Source: Pseudooceanicola endophyticus
Lineage (GTDB): Bacteria > Pseudomonadota > Alphaproteobacteria > Rhodobacterales > Rhodobacteraceae
DNA length: 64,000 bases
NCBI RefSeq assembly: GCF_018760365.1
Contig: NZ_JAHIAB010000002.1
Location: 434,001 to 498,000, forward strand
Direction of reading: 5' to 3'
In this document: piece by piece, positions 42,967 through 51,260 of the stretch
How the letters are laid out: each line of letters begins with the position of its first letter
Numbering within the stretch: the first letter of the stretch is position 1
Program-made: the position numbers and the translations under genes
The notes under the pieces: model-generated
The model's database searches: none
What the model saw: only the letters and a program-made list of their open reading frames with translations
What the model was told of the DNA's origin: nothing

Positions 42967-42975
42967 GAGGGGGCC

Positions 42976-43281
42976 TTAGGGCTCTTTGTTACCCGCTGCC
43001 ACACGCTCTTTCATAAGGTGGGAGGGGCGGAAGGTCAGGACCCTCCGAGGGTTGATCGGCACCTCTTCCCCGGTCTTGGGATTGCGGCCGACACGCGCCG
43101 CCTTCTCCCGTACCGAGAAGGTACCGAAGGAAGAAATCTTTACCTGCTCGCCCCGGACCAGAGCGTCGGACATGTGATTCAGGACGGATTCGACCAATTG
43201 CGCCGAGTCATTCCTGGACAGTCCGACCTCGCGAAACACCGCTTCGCTGAGGTCCATCCGGGTCAAAGTCTTCTCACTCAT
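42976..43281 (-). CDS. ihfA: Integration host factor subunit alpha
   Basis: The 101-residue product has the HU/IHF fold: [20 protein letters not shown] and [20 protein letters not shown] include the DNA-intercalating beta arm with its proline. With IhfB it bends DNA sharply. The ATG has an AAGGGG site. The gene is part of the fabH–ihfA–merR arrangement. Confidence 0.95.
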   Translation of the reverse strand: MSEKTLTRMDLSEAVFREVGLSRNDSAQLVESVLNHMSDALVRGEQVKISSFGTFSVREKAARVGRNPKTGEEVPINPRRVLTFRPSHLMKERVAAGNKEP

Positions 43282-43393
43282 GTGAAGTCCCCTTCTGGTT
43301 GTGTCCAGCTTAGGCGCGAGGAATTTTACAAGTCAATAACAACACCCTGCTGCATTTACGTAAACCAGCAAGAAGATGAATGACTGCGACAGT

Positions 43394-44368
43394 TTACCAG
43401 CGGATGACCACGGAACCCCAGGCCAGACCGCCCCCGATTGCCTCTGTTACGAGCAAATCGCCGGTCTTGATGCGGCCTTCGGACACACCGACCGACAGCG
43501 CGAGGGGAATCGAGGCGGCAGAGGTGTTGCCGTGGTCCTGGACGGTGACGATGACCTTGTCCATCGGCACGCCCATTTTCTTGGCGGTGCCCTGGATGAT
43601 CCGGATATTGGCCTGGTGCGGCACGATCCAGTCGACGTCCTCGGGCTTCAGCCGGGCCTTCGCCAGAGAGGTCTCGGCGGTTTCGCTCAGCTTGGAGACA
43701 GCCTGACGGAACAGCGGGTTGCCCTGCATCCGCAGCTTGCCTGCCTGACCCGAGGTCGAGACGCCGCCGTCGACATAGAGCATGTCGCGGTAATGGCCGT
43801 CCGAGTTCAGGTCGCAGGCCAGGATGCCGCGATCCTGGGGATTGCCGGAGCCGGTGCGGGCCTCCAGCACCAGGGCGCCGGCACCGTCACCGAAGAGCAC
43901 GCAGGTCGAACGGTCATTCCAGTCCATGATGCGCGAGAAGGTCTCGGCGCCGATGACCAGCACGCGGTTGGCCTGGCCGGACAGGATCAGGCCATTGGCA
44001 TTGGTCAGGGCATAGATGAAGCCCGCGCAGACCGCCTGGACGTCGAAGGCGAAGCCCTTGGTCATCCCCAGCCCCTCCTGCACCATGGTGCCGACGGAGG
44101 GGAAGGTCAGGTCCGGGGTGGAGGTCGCCACGACGATCGCGTCGATGTCGTCCGCAGTGATCCCGGCATGGGCCAGGGCGCGCTCGGCGGCGATGACGGC
44201 CATCTGCGAGGTTGTCTCGCTCTCGGCGGCGAAGTGGCGCCGCTCGATCCCCGTACGGGTCCGGATCCATTCATCCGATGTGTCGAGCGTCTTCTCGAAT
44301 TCGCTGTTCGGTACGATTCGTTCAGGCAGGTAATGCCCGATGCCGATGGCTACTGCGCGAAGTGTCAT
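43394..44368 (-). CDS. fabH: 3-oxoacyl-ACP synthase III
   Basis: The 324-residue product starts the type II fatty-acid cycle by condensing acetyl-CoA with malonyl-ACP. The catalytic triad is visible as Cys in VQAVCAGFIYALTNA, His in VDWIVPHQANIRI and Asn in VQDHGNTSAASIPLAL. The C-terminal GGGLAWGSVVIRW is conserved. Its start overlaps plsX by 4 bases, so lipid synthesis genes are coupled. Confidence 0.96.
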   Translation of the reverse strand: MTLRAVAIGIGHYLPERIVPNSEFEKTLDTSDEWIRTRTGIERRHFAAESETTSQMAVIAAERALAHAGITADDIDAIVVATSTPDLTFPSVGTMVQEGLGMTKGFAFDVQAVCAGFIYALTNANGLILSGQANRVLVIGAETFSRIMDWNDRSTCVLFGDGAGALVLEARTGSGNPQDRGILACDLNSDGHYRDMLYVDGGVSTSGQAGKLRMQGNPLFRQAVSKLSETAETSLAKARLKPEDVDWIVPHQANIRIIQGTAKKMGVPMDKVIVTVQDHGNTSAASIPLALSVGVSEGRIKTGDLLVTEAIGGGLAWGSVVIRW

Positions 44369-45498
44369 TCAGTTCCCGTCCCTCGTTCCGCGGCATCCTG
44401 TGCCAGCGAAACGGCGGTTGCAACCCGTGCGGCGATCTTGTCCTGGAAACCCGACTCTGCAAGCTGGTAGGCCAGCTTGATGGCGGCGGAAACCCCCGTC
44501 GCGTCGGCGGATCCATGCGACTTCACCACCGGGCCGTTTAGGCCCAGGAAGACGCCGCCATTGACCCGCCGCGGGTCGATGCGTTTCTTGAGCCGCCGCA
44601 GGGAGGTCAGCGCCAGCAGCGCGGCGACCCGCGACAGCGGCGAATACTGGAAGGCTTCCTTCAGCAGGTCGCCGATCAGGGAGGCGGTGCCCTCGCCGGT
44701 CTTGAGCGCGATATTGCCGGTGAAGCCGTCGGTGACGACGACATCGCAGACATCGCCGGGGATGTCCCCGCCCTCGACGAAGCCGACGAAATCGAAGCTT
44801 GCGGCTTCGGCGGCCTTGCCGATCAGCTCATGCGCCAGCTTCAGCTCGGCGCGGCCCTTGTGCTCCTCGGTGCCGACGTTCAGCAGCCCGACGCGGGGAC
44901 GCGCCAGGTGCAGGCCGTTGCGGGCATAGGAGGCACCCATCAGGGCATATTGCAGCAGGTCCTTCTCGTCGGCGCGGATATCGGCGCCGACATCGAGCAT
45001 GACGTTGAAGCCCTGCGGATTGCGCGACGGCCAGAGCACCGCGATGGCGGGGCGGTTGACGCCGGGCAGCTTCCTGAGCCGCAGCATCGACAGTGCCATC
45101 AGCGCGCCGGTGTTGCCGCAGGAGACGCAGATCTTCGCCTCGCCGCCCCGCACCGATTCGAGCGCCGACCACATGGAGGTCTGCTTGCCCTGACGGACCA
45201 CCTGGCTGGGCTTGTCATGCATGGTCACGACATCGCTTGCGTCGCGGATCGTGACCCTTTCGGCCAGGTTCCGCCGACGCGCCACAAGGCGCTCAAGCTC
45301 GTCCTGCGGACCATGCAGGATGAAATCGATGTCGGGGTTCTTGCGCGCAGAGCGCGCAAGGCCGGCAACGACGGTTGCCGGCCCGCGGTCGCCGCCCATG
45401 GCGTCGACGGAAATCACGATACGGCCGCTGGGCGCGGTGGTCGTGTTCGGTTTCGCGGTCTCGTCAGATTGCGCTGACGGATGTTGCGTCACGCTCAT
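44365..45498 (-). CDS. plsX: Phosphate acyltransferase PlsX
   Basis: The 377-residue product makes acyl-phosphate from acyl-ACP for phospholipid synthesis. The family opening RIVISVDAMGGDRGP (about residues 27–41) and the KLPGVNRPAIAVLWP and YVTDGFTGN-like (VVVTDGFTGNIALKTGEG) segments are diagnostic. A short Ser/Thr-rich N-terminal extension (about 25 residues) precedes the core. It lies 29 bases after rpmF. Confidence 0.95.
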   Translation of the reverse strand: MSVTQHPSAQSDETAKPNTTTAPSGRIVISVDAMGGDRGPATVVAGLARSARKNPDIDFILHGPQDELERLVARRRNLAERVTIRDASDVVTMHDKPSQVVRQGKQTSMWSALESVRGGEAKICVSCGNTGALMALSMLRLRKLPGVNRPAIAVLWPSRNPQGFNVMLDVGADIRADEKDLLQYALMGASYARNGLHLARPRVGLLNVGTEEHKGRAELKLAHELIGKAAEAASFDFVGFVEGGDIPGDVCDVVVTDGFTGNIALKTGEGTASLIGDLLKEAFQYSPLSRVAALLALTSLRRLKKRIDPRRVNGGVFLGLNGPVVKSHGSADATGVSAAIKLAYQLAESGFQDKIAARVATAVSLAQDAAERGTGTE

Positions 45499-45527
45499 CT
45501 CGTCCGACCGTCCTCCTGGCCTTCGGC

Positions 45528-45734
45528 TTATGCCGCGTCTTCGTCCAGATCGACCTCGTTGGCCACGGCAACGACTTCACGGTCGCCGTAATGGCCGCAG
45601 GAGGGGCAGACGTGGTGCGGACGCTTGAGTTCGCCGCAGTTGGAGCACTCGTTCGGGTTTGCAGCCGTCAGAGCGTCGTGTGCGCGGCGGTTGTTGCGGC
45701 GCGACTTGGAGACTTTGTTCTGTTGGACAGCCAT
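45528..45734 (-). CDS. rpmF: 50S ribosomal protein L32
   Basis: The start [20 protein letters not shown] is the standard L32 N-terminus and gives 68 residues. A CxxC pair is visible (CSNCGE, CPSCGHY), the zinc-binding type of L32. The DUF177–rpmF–plsX–fabH arrangement is widely conserved. Confidence 0.95.
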   Translation of the reverse strand: MAVQQNKVSKSRRNNRRAHDALTAANPNECSNCGELKRPHHVCPSCGHYGDREVVAVANEVDLDEDAA

Positions 45735-45908
45735 GTCACAACCTATCATTTCGGGGGCGGGGGTGCTGATCTCTCAGACACCCGGGCCCGGTTTCTCGTG
45801 GATGCGAGGCTCTTAGTCGGACAGGCCTATCGCATTCAACCCCAAATTCGGATGAAGGCGCGAAAATACTGCGAAATTGTGGTTCCGCAAGCGATTCTTC
45901 GCGCGACG

Positions 45909-46478
45909 TCACTCCGTGCCGTCTTCCGGCGTATCCTTGCCGCCCTTCAGGGCCATCAGCTTGCCCAGGCCCGCGAAGGGTTTCGCGTCCTCGTCGGTCA
46001 TCGCCTGCTGCCCGGGTTCGGTGAAATTCGCCTCGTCCAGGGCGGCGTCCTCGGCGCGCGGATAAAGCGGCAGCAGCAGCGCCAGCGCCTCGGCCATGAC
46101 CGCGCCCGGGTCGATGTGACTGCCCAGCTTCTCCAGCGTCTCGTCCTCGGGCATCTCGACTTCCTCCTCCTCGGAGAGCTCGTCGGGCAGCACCGGGGTG
46201 AAACGGCGGGTCACCGGTTCATCGAGTCGGGTCGTCACGGGTTTCAGCGTCACCGAGCAGGGCTGCACCACGGTGGCGCCCAGCGTCGCCTCCAGCAGCC
46301 AGTCCTTCTTGCCCACCGCGCGCAGCGTGCCGGTGAACGACAGCTTGCGCAGGTCAAGCAGCTCCAGCTCGCCGGCCAGCGCTTCCAGTTCCGGCTTCGC
46401 GGGCCGGATCTCGAAGGGGGTCGGGCGGGTTCGTGCCAATTCCGCAACGGCAAGTCTTAGGTCGGAAAAGCCTGTCAT
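45909..46478 (-). CDS. DUF177 (YceD) protein
   Basis: The start MTGFSDLRLAVAELARTRP gives 189 residues. The conserved core is LRAVGKKDWLLEATLGATVV with PCSVTLKPVTTRLDE, and an acidic tail follows (EEEEVEMPEDETLE). DUF177 proteins are linked to 23S rRNA and L32 biogenesis in other bacteria. It is 174 bases upstream of rpmF and transcribed in the same direction. The bamE gene is divergent. Confidence 0.88.
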   Translation of the reverse strand: MTGFSDLRLAVAELARTRPTPFEIRPAKPELEALAGELELLDLRKLSFTGTLRAVGKKDWLLEATLGATVVQPCSVTLKPVTTRLDEPVTRRFTPVLPDELSEEEEVEMPEDETLEKLGSHIDPGAVMAEALALLLPLYPRAEDAALDEANFTEPGQQAMTDEDAKPFAGLGKLMALKGGKDTPEDGTE

Positions 46479-46557
46479 GGCATCCTTTCTTGAACAGCCA
46501 GCGTTCCTTTTGTAAGCGAGGTAGAAGCCTGAGGCAGGAAACACAAGAGGGGCAGAC

Positions 46558-47019
46558 ATGGGTCGCAATCGGAACCGGGCGGGAACGCTCGTGGTGCTCG
46601 CCGCCGTGATGGGCCTTGGCGCCTGCACCCCGCAATACCGCAACCACGGTTTCGTGCCCGAGGAAGCGGCGCTGAGCCAGATCCAGGTGGGCGTGGATAC
46701 CCGCGACACCGTGGCCAGCAGCATCGGCACGCCGACCACCGCGGGGGTGCTGAACGACAGCGCCTACTACTACGTGCGCTCGCGGGTGCGCACCTTCGGG
46801 GCCAGCCGGCCCAAGGTCGTCAGCCGCGAGATCGTCGCGATCAGCTTCGACAAGAACGGCGTGGTCTCCAACATCGAGACCTTCGGCCTGAAGGATGGCG
46901 AAGTGGTGACGCTGAACCGTCGCGTGACCAACGTGACCGGCACCGACAACACCTTCCTGCGGCAGCTGATCACCAACCTCGGCAACTTCAACGCCGCCAG
47001 CGTTCTAGGATCCGAGTAA
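46558..47019 (+). CDS. bamE: Outer-membrane assembly lipoprotein BamE-like
   Basis: The 153-residue product has a lipoprotein signal peptide ending GLGAC (Cys at residue 23). The mature BamE/SmpA/OmlA fold appears as ALSQIQVGVDTRDTVASSIG and YYYVRSRVRTFGASRPKVVS. It probably stabilises the BAM complex. It is divergent from DUF177. Confidence 0.88.
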   Translation: MGRNRNRAGTLVVLAAVMGLGACTPQYRNHGFVPEEAALSQIQVGVDTRDTVASSIGTPTTAGVLNDSAYYYVRSRVRTFGASRPKVVSREIVAISFDKNGVVSNIETFGLKDGEVVTLNRRVTNVTGTDNTFLRQLITNLGNFNAASVLGSE

Positions 47020-47122
47020 GCGGATCCGGGGAAACGGGCGATGCGGGCCTTGCCCGCGTCACCTTCCGGTCACATCTGGGCTGTAGGGAAGGGCCGACCT
47101 TCCCGCAGCCCGGAGCCGCGCC

Positions 47123-47857
47123 ATGATCCCGTCCCGCACGCCGCGCTACAACGCCCGCCTGGCTGAAACCGAAGCGGATCTGGCGGCAGCCCAGCGGCTG
47201 CGCGCCCGTGCCTTTCTGGGGCAGGCCGAGGGGCGCGATGCCGATGCCTTTGATGCGCTCTGCGCCCATGTCCTGGTCGAGGACCGCCGCGACGGGAGGC
47301 TGGTCTGCTGTTTCCGCATGTTGCCCCTTGCCGCCGGTCGGGAGATCGGGCGCAGCTATTCTGCCCAGTATTACGAGCTTTCGGGACTGGAAGCCTTCGA
47401 GGGCCCGATGGTCGAGATGGGGCGGTTCTGCATCGACCCGCAGGCCCGCGATCCCGACATCCTGCGGGTGGCCTGGGGGGCGATGACCGATTACGTCGAC
47501 CGCAACGGGGTGGAATTGCTGTTCGGCTGCTCCTCCTTCAAGGGCACCGACGCCGAGCTTTACCTGGATGCCTTTGCCATGCTGCGGGCCCGCCATCTGG
47601 CGCCGCGGCGCTGGCTTCCCCGGGTCAAGGCGCCCAGGGTCTTCCGTTTCGCCCGCCTGCTGAGACGCCCGCCGGATGCGCAGCGTGCCCTGCGCGCCAT
47701 GCCACCGCTGCTGCGCACCTATCTGGCGATGGGGGGCTGGGTCAGCGATCACGCGGTGGTCGATCCCCAGATGAACACGCTGCATGTCTTCACCGGCGTC
47801 GAAATCGCCGCCATCCCGCCGGCCCGCAAGCGGCTGCTGCGCGCCGCCCTGGGCTAG
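47123..47857 (+). CDS. olsB: Ornithine-lipid acyltransferase OlsB-like (GNAT)
   Basis: The 244-residue product resembles OlsB, which transfers an acyl group from ACP to ornithine to start ornithine-lipid synthesis. Typical segments are AAAQRLRARAFLG, FRMLPLAAGREIGRSYSAQY and VEMGRFCIDPQARDPDILRV, with GCSSFKGTD later. No olsA is visible next to it. An upstream GGAG gives the start. Confidence 0.85.
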   Translation: MIPSRTPRYNARLAETEADLAAAQRLRARAFLGQAEGRDADAFDALCAHVLVEDRRDGRLVCCFRMLPLAAGREIGRSYSAQYYELSGLEAFEGPMVEMGRFCIDPQARDPDILRVAWGAMTDYVDRNGVELLFGCSSFKGTDAELYLDAFAMLRARHLAPRRWLPRVKAPRVFRFARLLRRPPDAQRALRAMPPLLRTYLAMGGWVSDHAVVDPQMNTLHVFTGVEIAAIPPARKRLLRAALG

Positions 47858-47861
47858 GGGA

Positions 47862-47928
47862 AGGGGGGCTCTGCCCCCTCTGGGGCCTCCGGCCCCATTC
47901 ACCCCCGCCATATTTATGGAAAGATGAA
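47862..47928. repeat. Intergenic palindromic repeat, copy B
   Basis: GGGGGGCTCTGCCCCC, a GGGGCCTCCGGCCCC hairpin, then CCCCCGCCATATTT-ATGGAAAGATGAA. This is a member of the repeat family also found at 35154, 47947 and 55291. It lies between olsB and the ABC-F gene. Confidence 0.7.
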
Positions 47929-47946
47929 TTCAAGGGCCGGGCCTCC

Positions 47947-48015
47947 CTGTCATCTGGCCGAAAATATCCCGGGGGAGGCGCGGCGCAGCCGTGGCGGGGG
48001 CAGAGCCCCCAACCC
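47947..48015. repeat. Intergenic palindromic repeat, copy C (inverted)
   Basis: In reverse orientation to copy B. On the minus strand it reads GGGGGCTCTGCCCCC, then GCGCCGCGCC, then GATATTTTCGGCCAGATGAC, identical in that last segment to copy D. Copies B and C thus face each other across the olsB–ABC-F gap. Confidence 0.75.
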
Positions 48016-48053
48016 CGCTTGACGCCGCCGCAACGCCTGATTAGCTGCGCGCC

Positions 48054-49865
48054 ATGGCACAGACACCGCTTCTCCAGCTTTCCGACATTTCGCTCACCTA
48101 TGGCGGGGATCCCGTCTTTGACGGGCTCTCACTGGCCGTGCAGCCCGGCGACCGCGTCGCCCTCGTGGGGCGCAACGGCTCGGGCAAATCGACCCTCATG
48201 AAGGTCATGGCCGGCCTCACGGAGGTCGACCGCGGCGATGTCGTCACCGCGCCCGGCACCACCGTGGGCTACATGGAGCAGGAGCCCGACATGACGGGCT
48301 TCGCGACGCTGGGCGATTTCGCCATGGCGCGGCTCGACCCGTCCGAGCAGTACAAGGTCGAGATCGCCGGCGAGGGGCTGAAGTTCGATCCCGCCCGTCC
48401 CGTCGAGACCGCCTCGGGCGGGGAGCGGCGGCGCGCGGCACTGGCCCGGCTGATGGCCGAGGCGCCCGAGCTCATGCTGCTCGACGAGCCGACCAACCAC
48501 CTTGATATCGAGGCCATCGCCTGGCTGGAAGGCGAGCTGTCGCAGACCCGCGCCGCCTTCGTGCTGATCTCCCACGACCGCGCCTTCCTGCGCAACCTGA
48601 CCCGCGCCACGCTCTGGATCGACCGCGGCCAGGTACGCCGTCAGGAGAAGGGCTTCGAGGATTTCGAAGCCTGGCGCGACAAGACCTGGGAAGAGGAGGA
48701 CATCGCCCGCCACAAGCTGGATCGCAAGATCAAATCCGAGGCCCGCTGGGCCGTGGAAGGCATCAGCGCGCGGCGCAAGCGCAACCAGGGTCGGGTACGC
48801 AACCTTGCCGCCCTGCGCGAGGAACGCTCGGGCCAGATTCGCCGCAAGGGCACGGCGGCCATGGCGCTGGAAAGCGGTCCGACCTCGGGCAAGAAGGTGA
48901 TCGAGATCACCGGGCTTGAGAAATCCTACGGTGGCAAGCGCATCGTGTCGGATTTCAATCTGCTGGTGAACCGGGGCGACCGGATCGCCTTCGTGGGGCC
49001 CAACGGCGTCGGCAAGACCACCCTGATCAAGATGATGATGGGCGAGGAACAGCCCGATGCCGGCGAGGTGAAGCTGGGCACCAACCTTCTGCCCGCTGTC
49101 TTCGACCAGTCGCGCGCCCAGCTCGACCCCGAGATGACGCTCTGGGAAAGCCTGACCGGCGACAAGGAGATGCGGGTGTCCGGTGCTGCCGACCAGGTGA
49201 TGGTGCGCGGCACGCCCAAGCACGTCGTGGGCTATCTGAAGGAATTCCTGTTCGACGACGCGCAGGCGCGGGCGCAGGTCAAGTCGCTTTCGGGCGGAGA
49301 GAAGGCGCGGCTGCTGCTGGCCAAGATCATGGCACGGGAATCGAACCTGCTGGTCCTCGACGAACCGACCAACGACCTGGATGTCGAGACGCTGGACCTG
49401 CTCCAGGAGATCCTGGACGATTACGACGGCACCGTGCTGCTGGTCAGCCACGACCGGGACTTTCTGGACCGCGTCGCCTCGACCACCATCGCGATGGAAG
49501 GGGACGGCCGTGCCACGGTCTATGCCGGGGGCTGGTCGGACTACCAGGCGCAGCGGCTGGAAGAGCAACCGAAGGTCGCCCCCAAGGCCGCCCCCAAGGC
49601 CGCTGCCGCCCCGCAGGCCGCACCGAAGGCGAAGAAATCGGGCCTGTCCTTCACCGAGAAGCACCGCCTGGAAGAGCTGCCCTCGGTCATGGAACGGCTG
49701 GAGGCCGAGATCGCCAAGCTTCAGCAGCTGCTGGCGCAGCCGGACCTTTACCAGAAGGAGCCGGTGAAATTCGCCAAGGGCACCGAGATGCTGGCGCAGC
49801 GCCAGCAGGCGCTCTCGGAGGCCGAGGAGGAATGGCTGGAGCTGGAAGAGAAGGCGGGGGGCTGA
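48054..49865 (+). CDS. ABC-F ATPase, Uup-like
   Basis: The 603-residue product has two ATPase domains without membrane segments. Walker A motifs GRNGSGKST and GPNGVGKTT, signatures SGGERRRAALARLM and SGGEKARLLLAKIM, and Walker B LMLLDEPTN and LLVLDEPTN are all present. An Ala/Pro-rich linker (about 510–535) leads to a C-terminal coiled coil (LSFTEKHRLEELPSVMERLE), as in Uup. These proteins act on ribosomes or DNA. It ends nine bases before the AbrB-like stop. Confidence 0.92.
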   Translation: MAQTPLLQLSDISLTYGGDPVFDGLSLAVQPGDRVALVGRNGSGKSTLMKVMAGLTEVDRGDVVTAPGTTVGYMEQEPDMTGFATLGDFAMARLDPSEQYKVEIAGEGLKFDPARPVETASGGERRRAALARLMAEAPELMLLDEPTNHLDIEAIAWLEGELSQTRAAFVLISHDRAFLRNLTRATLWIDRGQVRRQEKGFEDFEAWRDKTWEEEDIARHKLDRKIKSEARWAVEGISARRKRNQGRVRNLAALREERSGQIRRKGTAAMALESGPTSGKKVIEITGLEKSYGGKRIVSDFNLLVNRGDRIAFVGPNGVGKTTLIKMMMGEEQPDAGEVKLGTNLLPAVFDQSRAQLDPEMTLWESLTGDKEMRVSGAADQVMVRGTPKHVVGYLKEFLFDDAQARAQVKSLSGGEKARLLLAKIMARESNLLVLDEPTNDLDVETLDLLQEILDDYDGTVLLVSHDRDFLDRVASTTIAMEGDGRATVYAGGWSDYQAQRLEEQPKVAPKAAPKAAAAPQAAPKAKKSGLSFTEKHRLEELPSVMERLEAEIAKLQQLLAQPDLYQKEPVKFAKGTEMLAQRQQALSEAEEEWLELEEKAGG

Positions 49866-49874
49866 CGGCCCCCC

Positions 49875-50975
49875 TCAGTCGTGGCGCGGCGGGGCGTTGA
49901 ACCAGCCGCGCTTGCGCACGAAGACCAGCGAACTGGTCGTCAGGAGGATCCGGTAGAGGTGGTGCAGCGTCACCACCGCCGGGTTGGCGTTCAGCGAGAG
50001 CGCGATCAGCGCCATCTCCGTCACGCCGCCCGGCGAGAAGGAGATCAGCAGCACGTCGACATGCTGCCCGTGCATCAGCGGCGCGAGGCCAAGCGCCATG
50101 GCGACGCCGATTGCCAGCATCATCACCGTCGAGAGCACCGCCAGCCCCGCCGCGCGCACCAGCATGGCGGGGCGGATGCCGGCGAAGCGGCAGCCAAGGC
50201 CCGCGCCCACCACCACCTGGCAAAGGTTGATCAGCCAGCCCGGGGCCTCGATCGTGACGATGCCGGTGAGGTTCAGCAGGCCCGCCAGCAACATAGGCCC
50301 GATCAGCTGCGAAGCCGGGATGTGCAGCCGCTGGAACAGTGCGATGCCGGCCAGCGCCACCACGAAGACCAGCGGCACGGCCAGCGGCCCGGGCGCCGAG
50401 GCGTTCAGCGTGACACCCGCCGCGGATCCCACCGGGTGGCCGTACCAGATCGACAGGCCCACCGGCAGCAGCGTCACCACCATGATCACCCGCAGGAACT
50501 GCTGGATCGCGAGGATCCGGATGTCGCCGCCGGCTTCCTCTCCCTGGATCAGGGAATCGATCATGCCGCCCGGGGCCCCGGCGAAATAGGCGGTGGGACG
50601 GTCGTAGCCGCCGACAATCCGGAACAGCTTGTAGTTCAGCAGCTGCACGAGGGGCACGAAGACGGTCAGCGCCAGCAGCGAATAGAGGTACTGTGGCATC
50701 TGGCCCAGCACCTCCAGGGTCAGCCGGGCGCCAATGGCGGCCCCGATCATGCCGATGAAGGGGCGGCGCAGTGTCTCGGGGAAGGCATAGGAGGCGGGCA
50801 GAAGCTGCGGCCGCAGGATCGTCACGATGGCCACCAGGAACAGCGAGCCCAGCATCCAGGGCAGGGGCGTGTGCAGGCGATGGGCGATGTAGCCGCCGAT
50901 TCCGCCCAGCAGGCACAGACCGAGGGCGATGGGGAGGGCGCGGAGGAGGGCTTTCAAGTCAATCTCTTCGGTCAT
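49875..50975 (-). CDS. AbrB-family membrane protein
   Basis: The start MTEEIDLKALLRALPIALG gives 366 residues and ten or so hydrophobic helices. The two halves carry related sequence (GGIGGYIAHRLHTPLPWMLGS early; ALFQRLHIPASQLIGPMLLAG later), the internal duplication typical of AbrB (PF05145). FAGAPGGMIDSL and FSPGGVTEMALIALSL are the paired motifs. The family is linked to ammonia-monooxygenase-like annotations, but its role is not established. Confidence 0.87.
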   Translation of the reverse strand: MTEEIDLKALLRALPIALGLCLLGGIGGYIAHRLHTPLPWMLGSLFLVAIVTILRPQLLPASYAFPETLRRPFIGMIGAAIGARLTLEVLGQMPQYLYSLLALTVFVPLVQLLNYKLFRIVGGYDRPTAYFAGAPGGMIDSLIQGEEAGGDIRILAIQQFLRVIMVVTLLPVGLSIWYGHPVGSAAGVTLNASAPGPLAVPLVFVVALAGIALFQRLHIPASQLIGPMLLAGLLNLTGIVTIEAPGWLINLCQVVVGAGLGCRFAGIRPAMLVRAAGLAVLSTVMMLAIGVAMALGLAPLMHGQHVDVLLISFSPGGVTEMALIALSLNANPAVVTLHHLYRILLTTSSLVFVRKRGWFNAPPRHD

Positions 50976-51081
50976 CACATGGCGCAGCGCCAGGAAGCAG
51001 AGACCGGGAGAAAGAAGAGGATCCTGCAAGCGGCAGCCCGTTGCCGGGCTGCGCCTTGAAATTTCCGGCAAGGTCGGAAAG

Positions 51082-51155
51082 TGGAGCGGGTAGCGGGAAT
51101 CGAACCCGCGCGTTCAGCTTGGGAAGCTGACAGGCTACCATTACATCATACCCGC
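51082..51155 (-). tRNA. tRNA-Gly(CCC)
   Basis: A 74-nt tRNA with encoded CCA. Acceptor GCGGGTA/TACCCGC; anticodon loop TTCCCAA (anticodon CCC) on stem TCAGC/GCTGA; T-arm GCGGG-TTCGATT-CCCGC; discriminator T. Confidence 0.93.
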
Positions 51156-51260
51156 CGCGCTGATACCTCAGCTATTCGACGCCGCGCGGGCCGTCAAGAT
51201 GAAACCTGTGCCGTCCGTAGGGGAAGGTGCAAGTCTTGCGGTGACCTCGCTTTTCGGGGG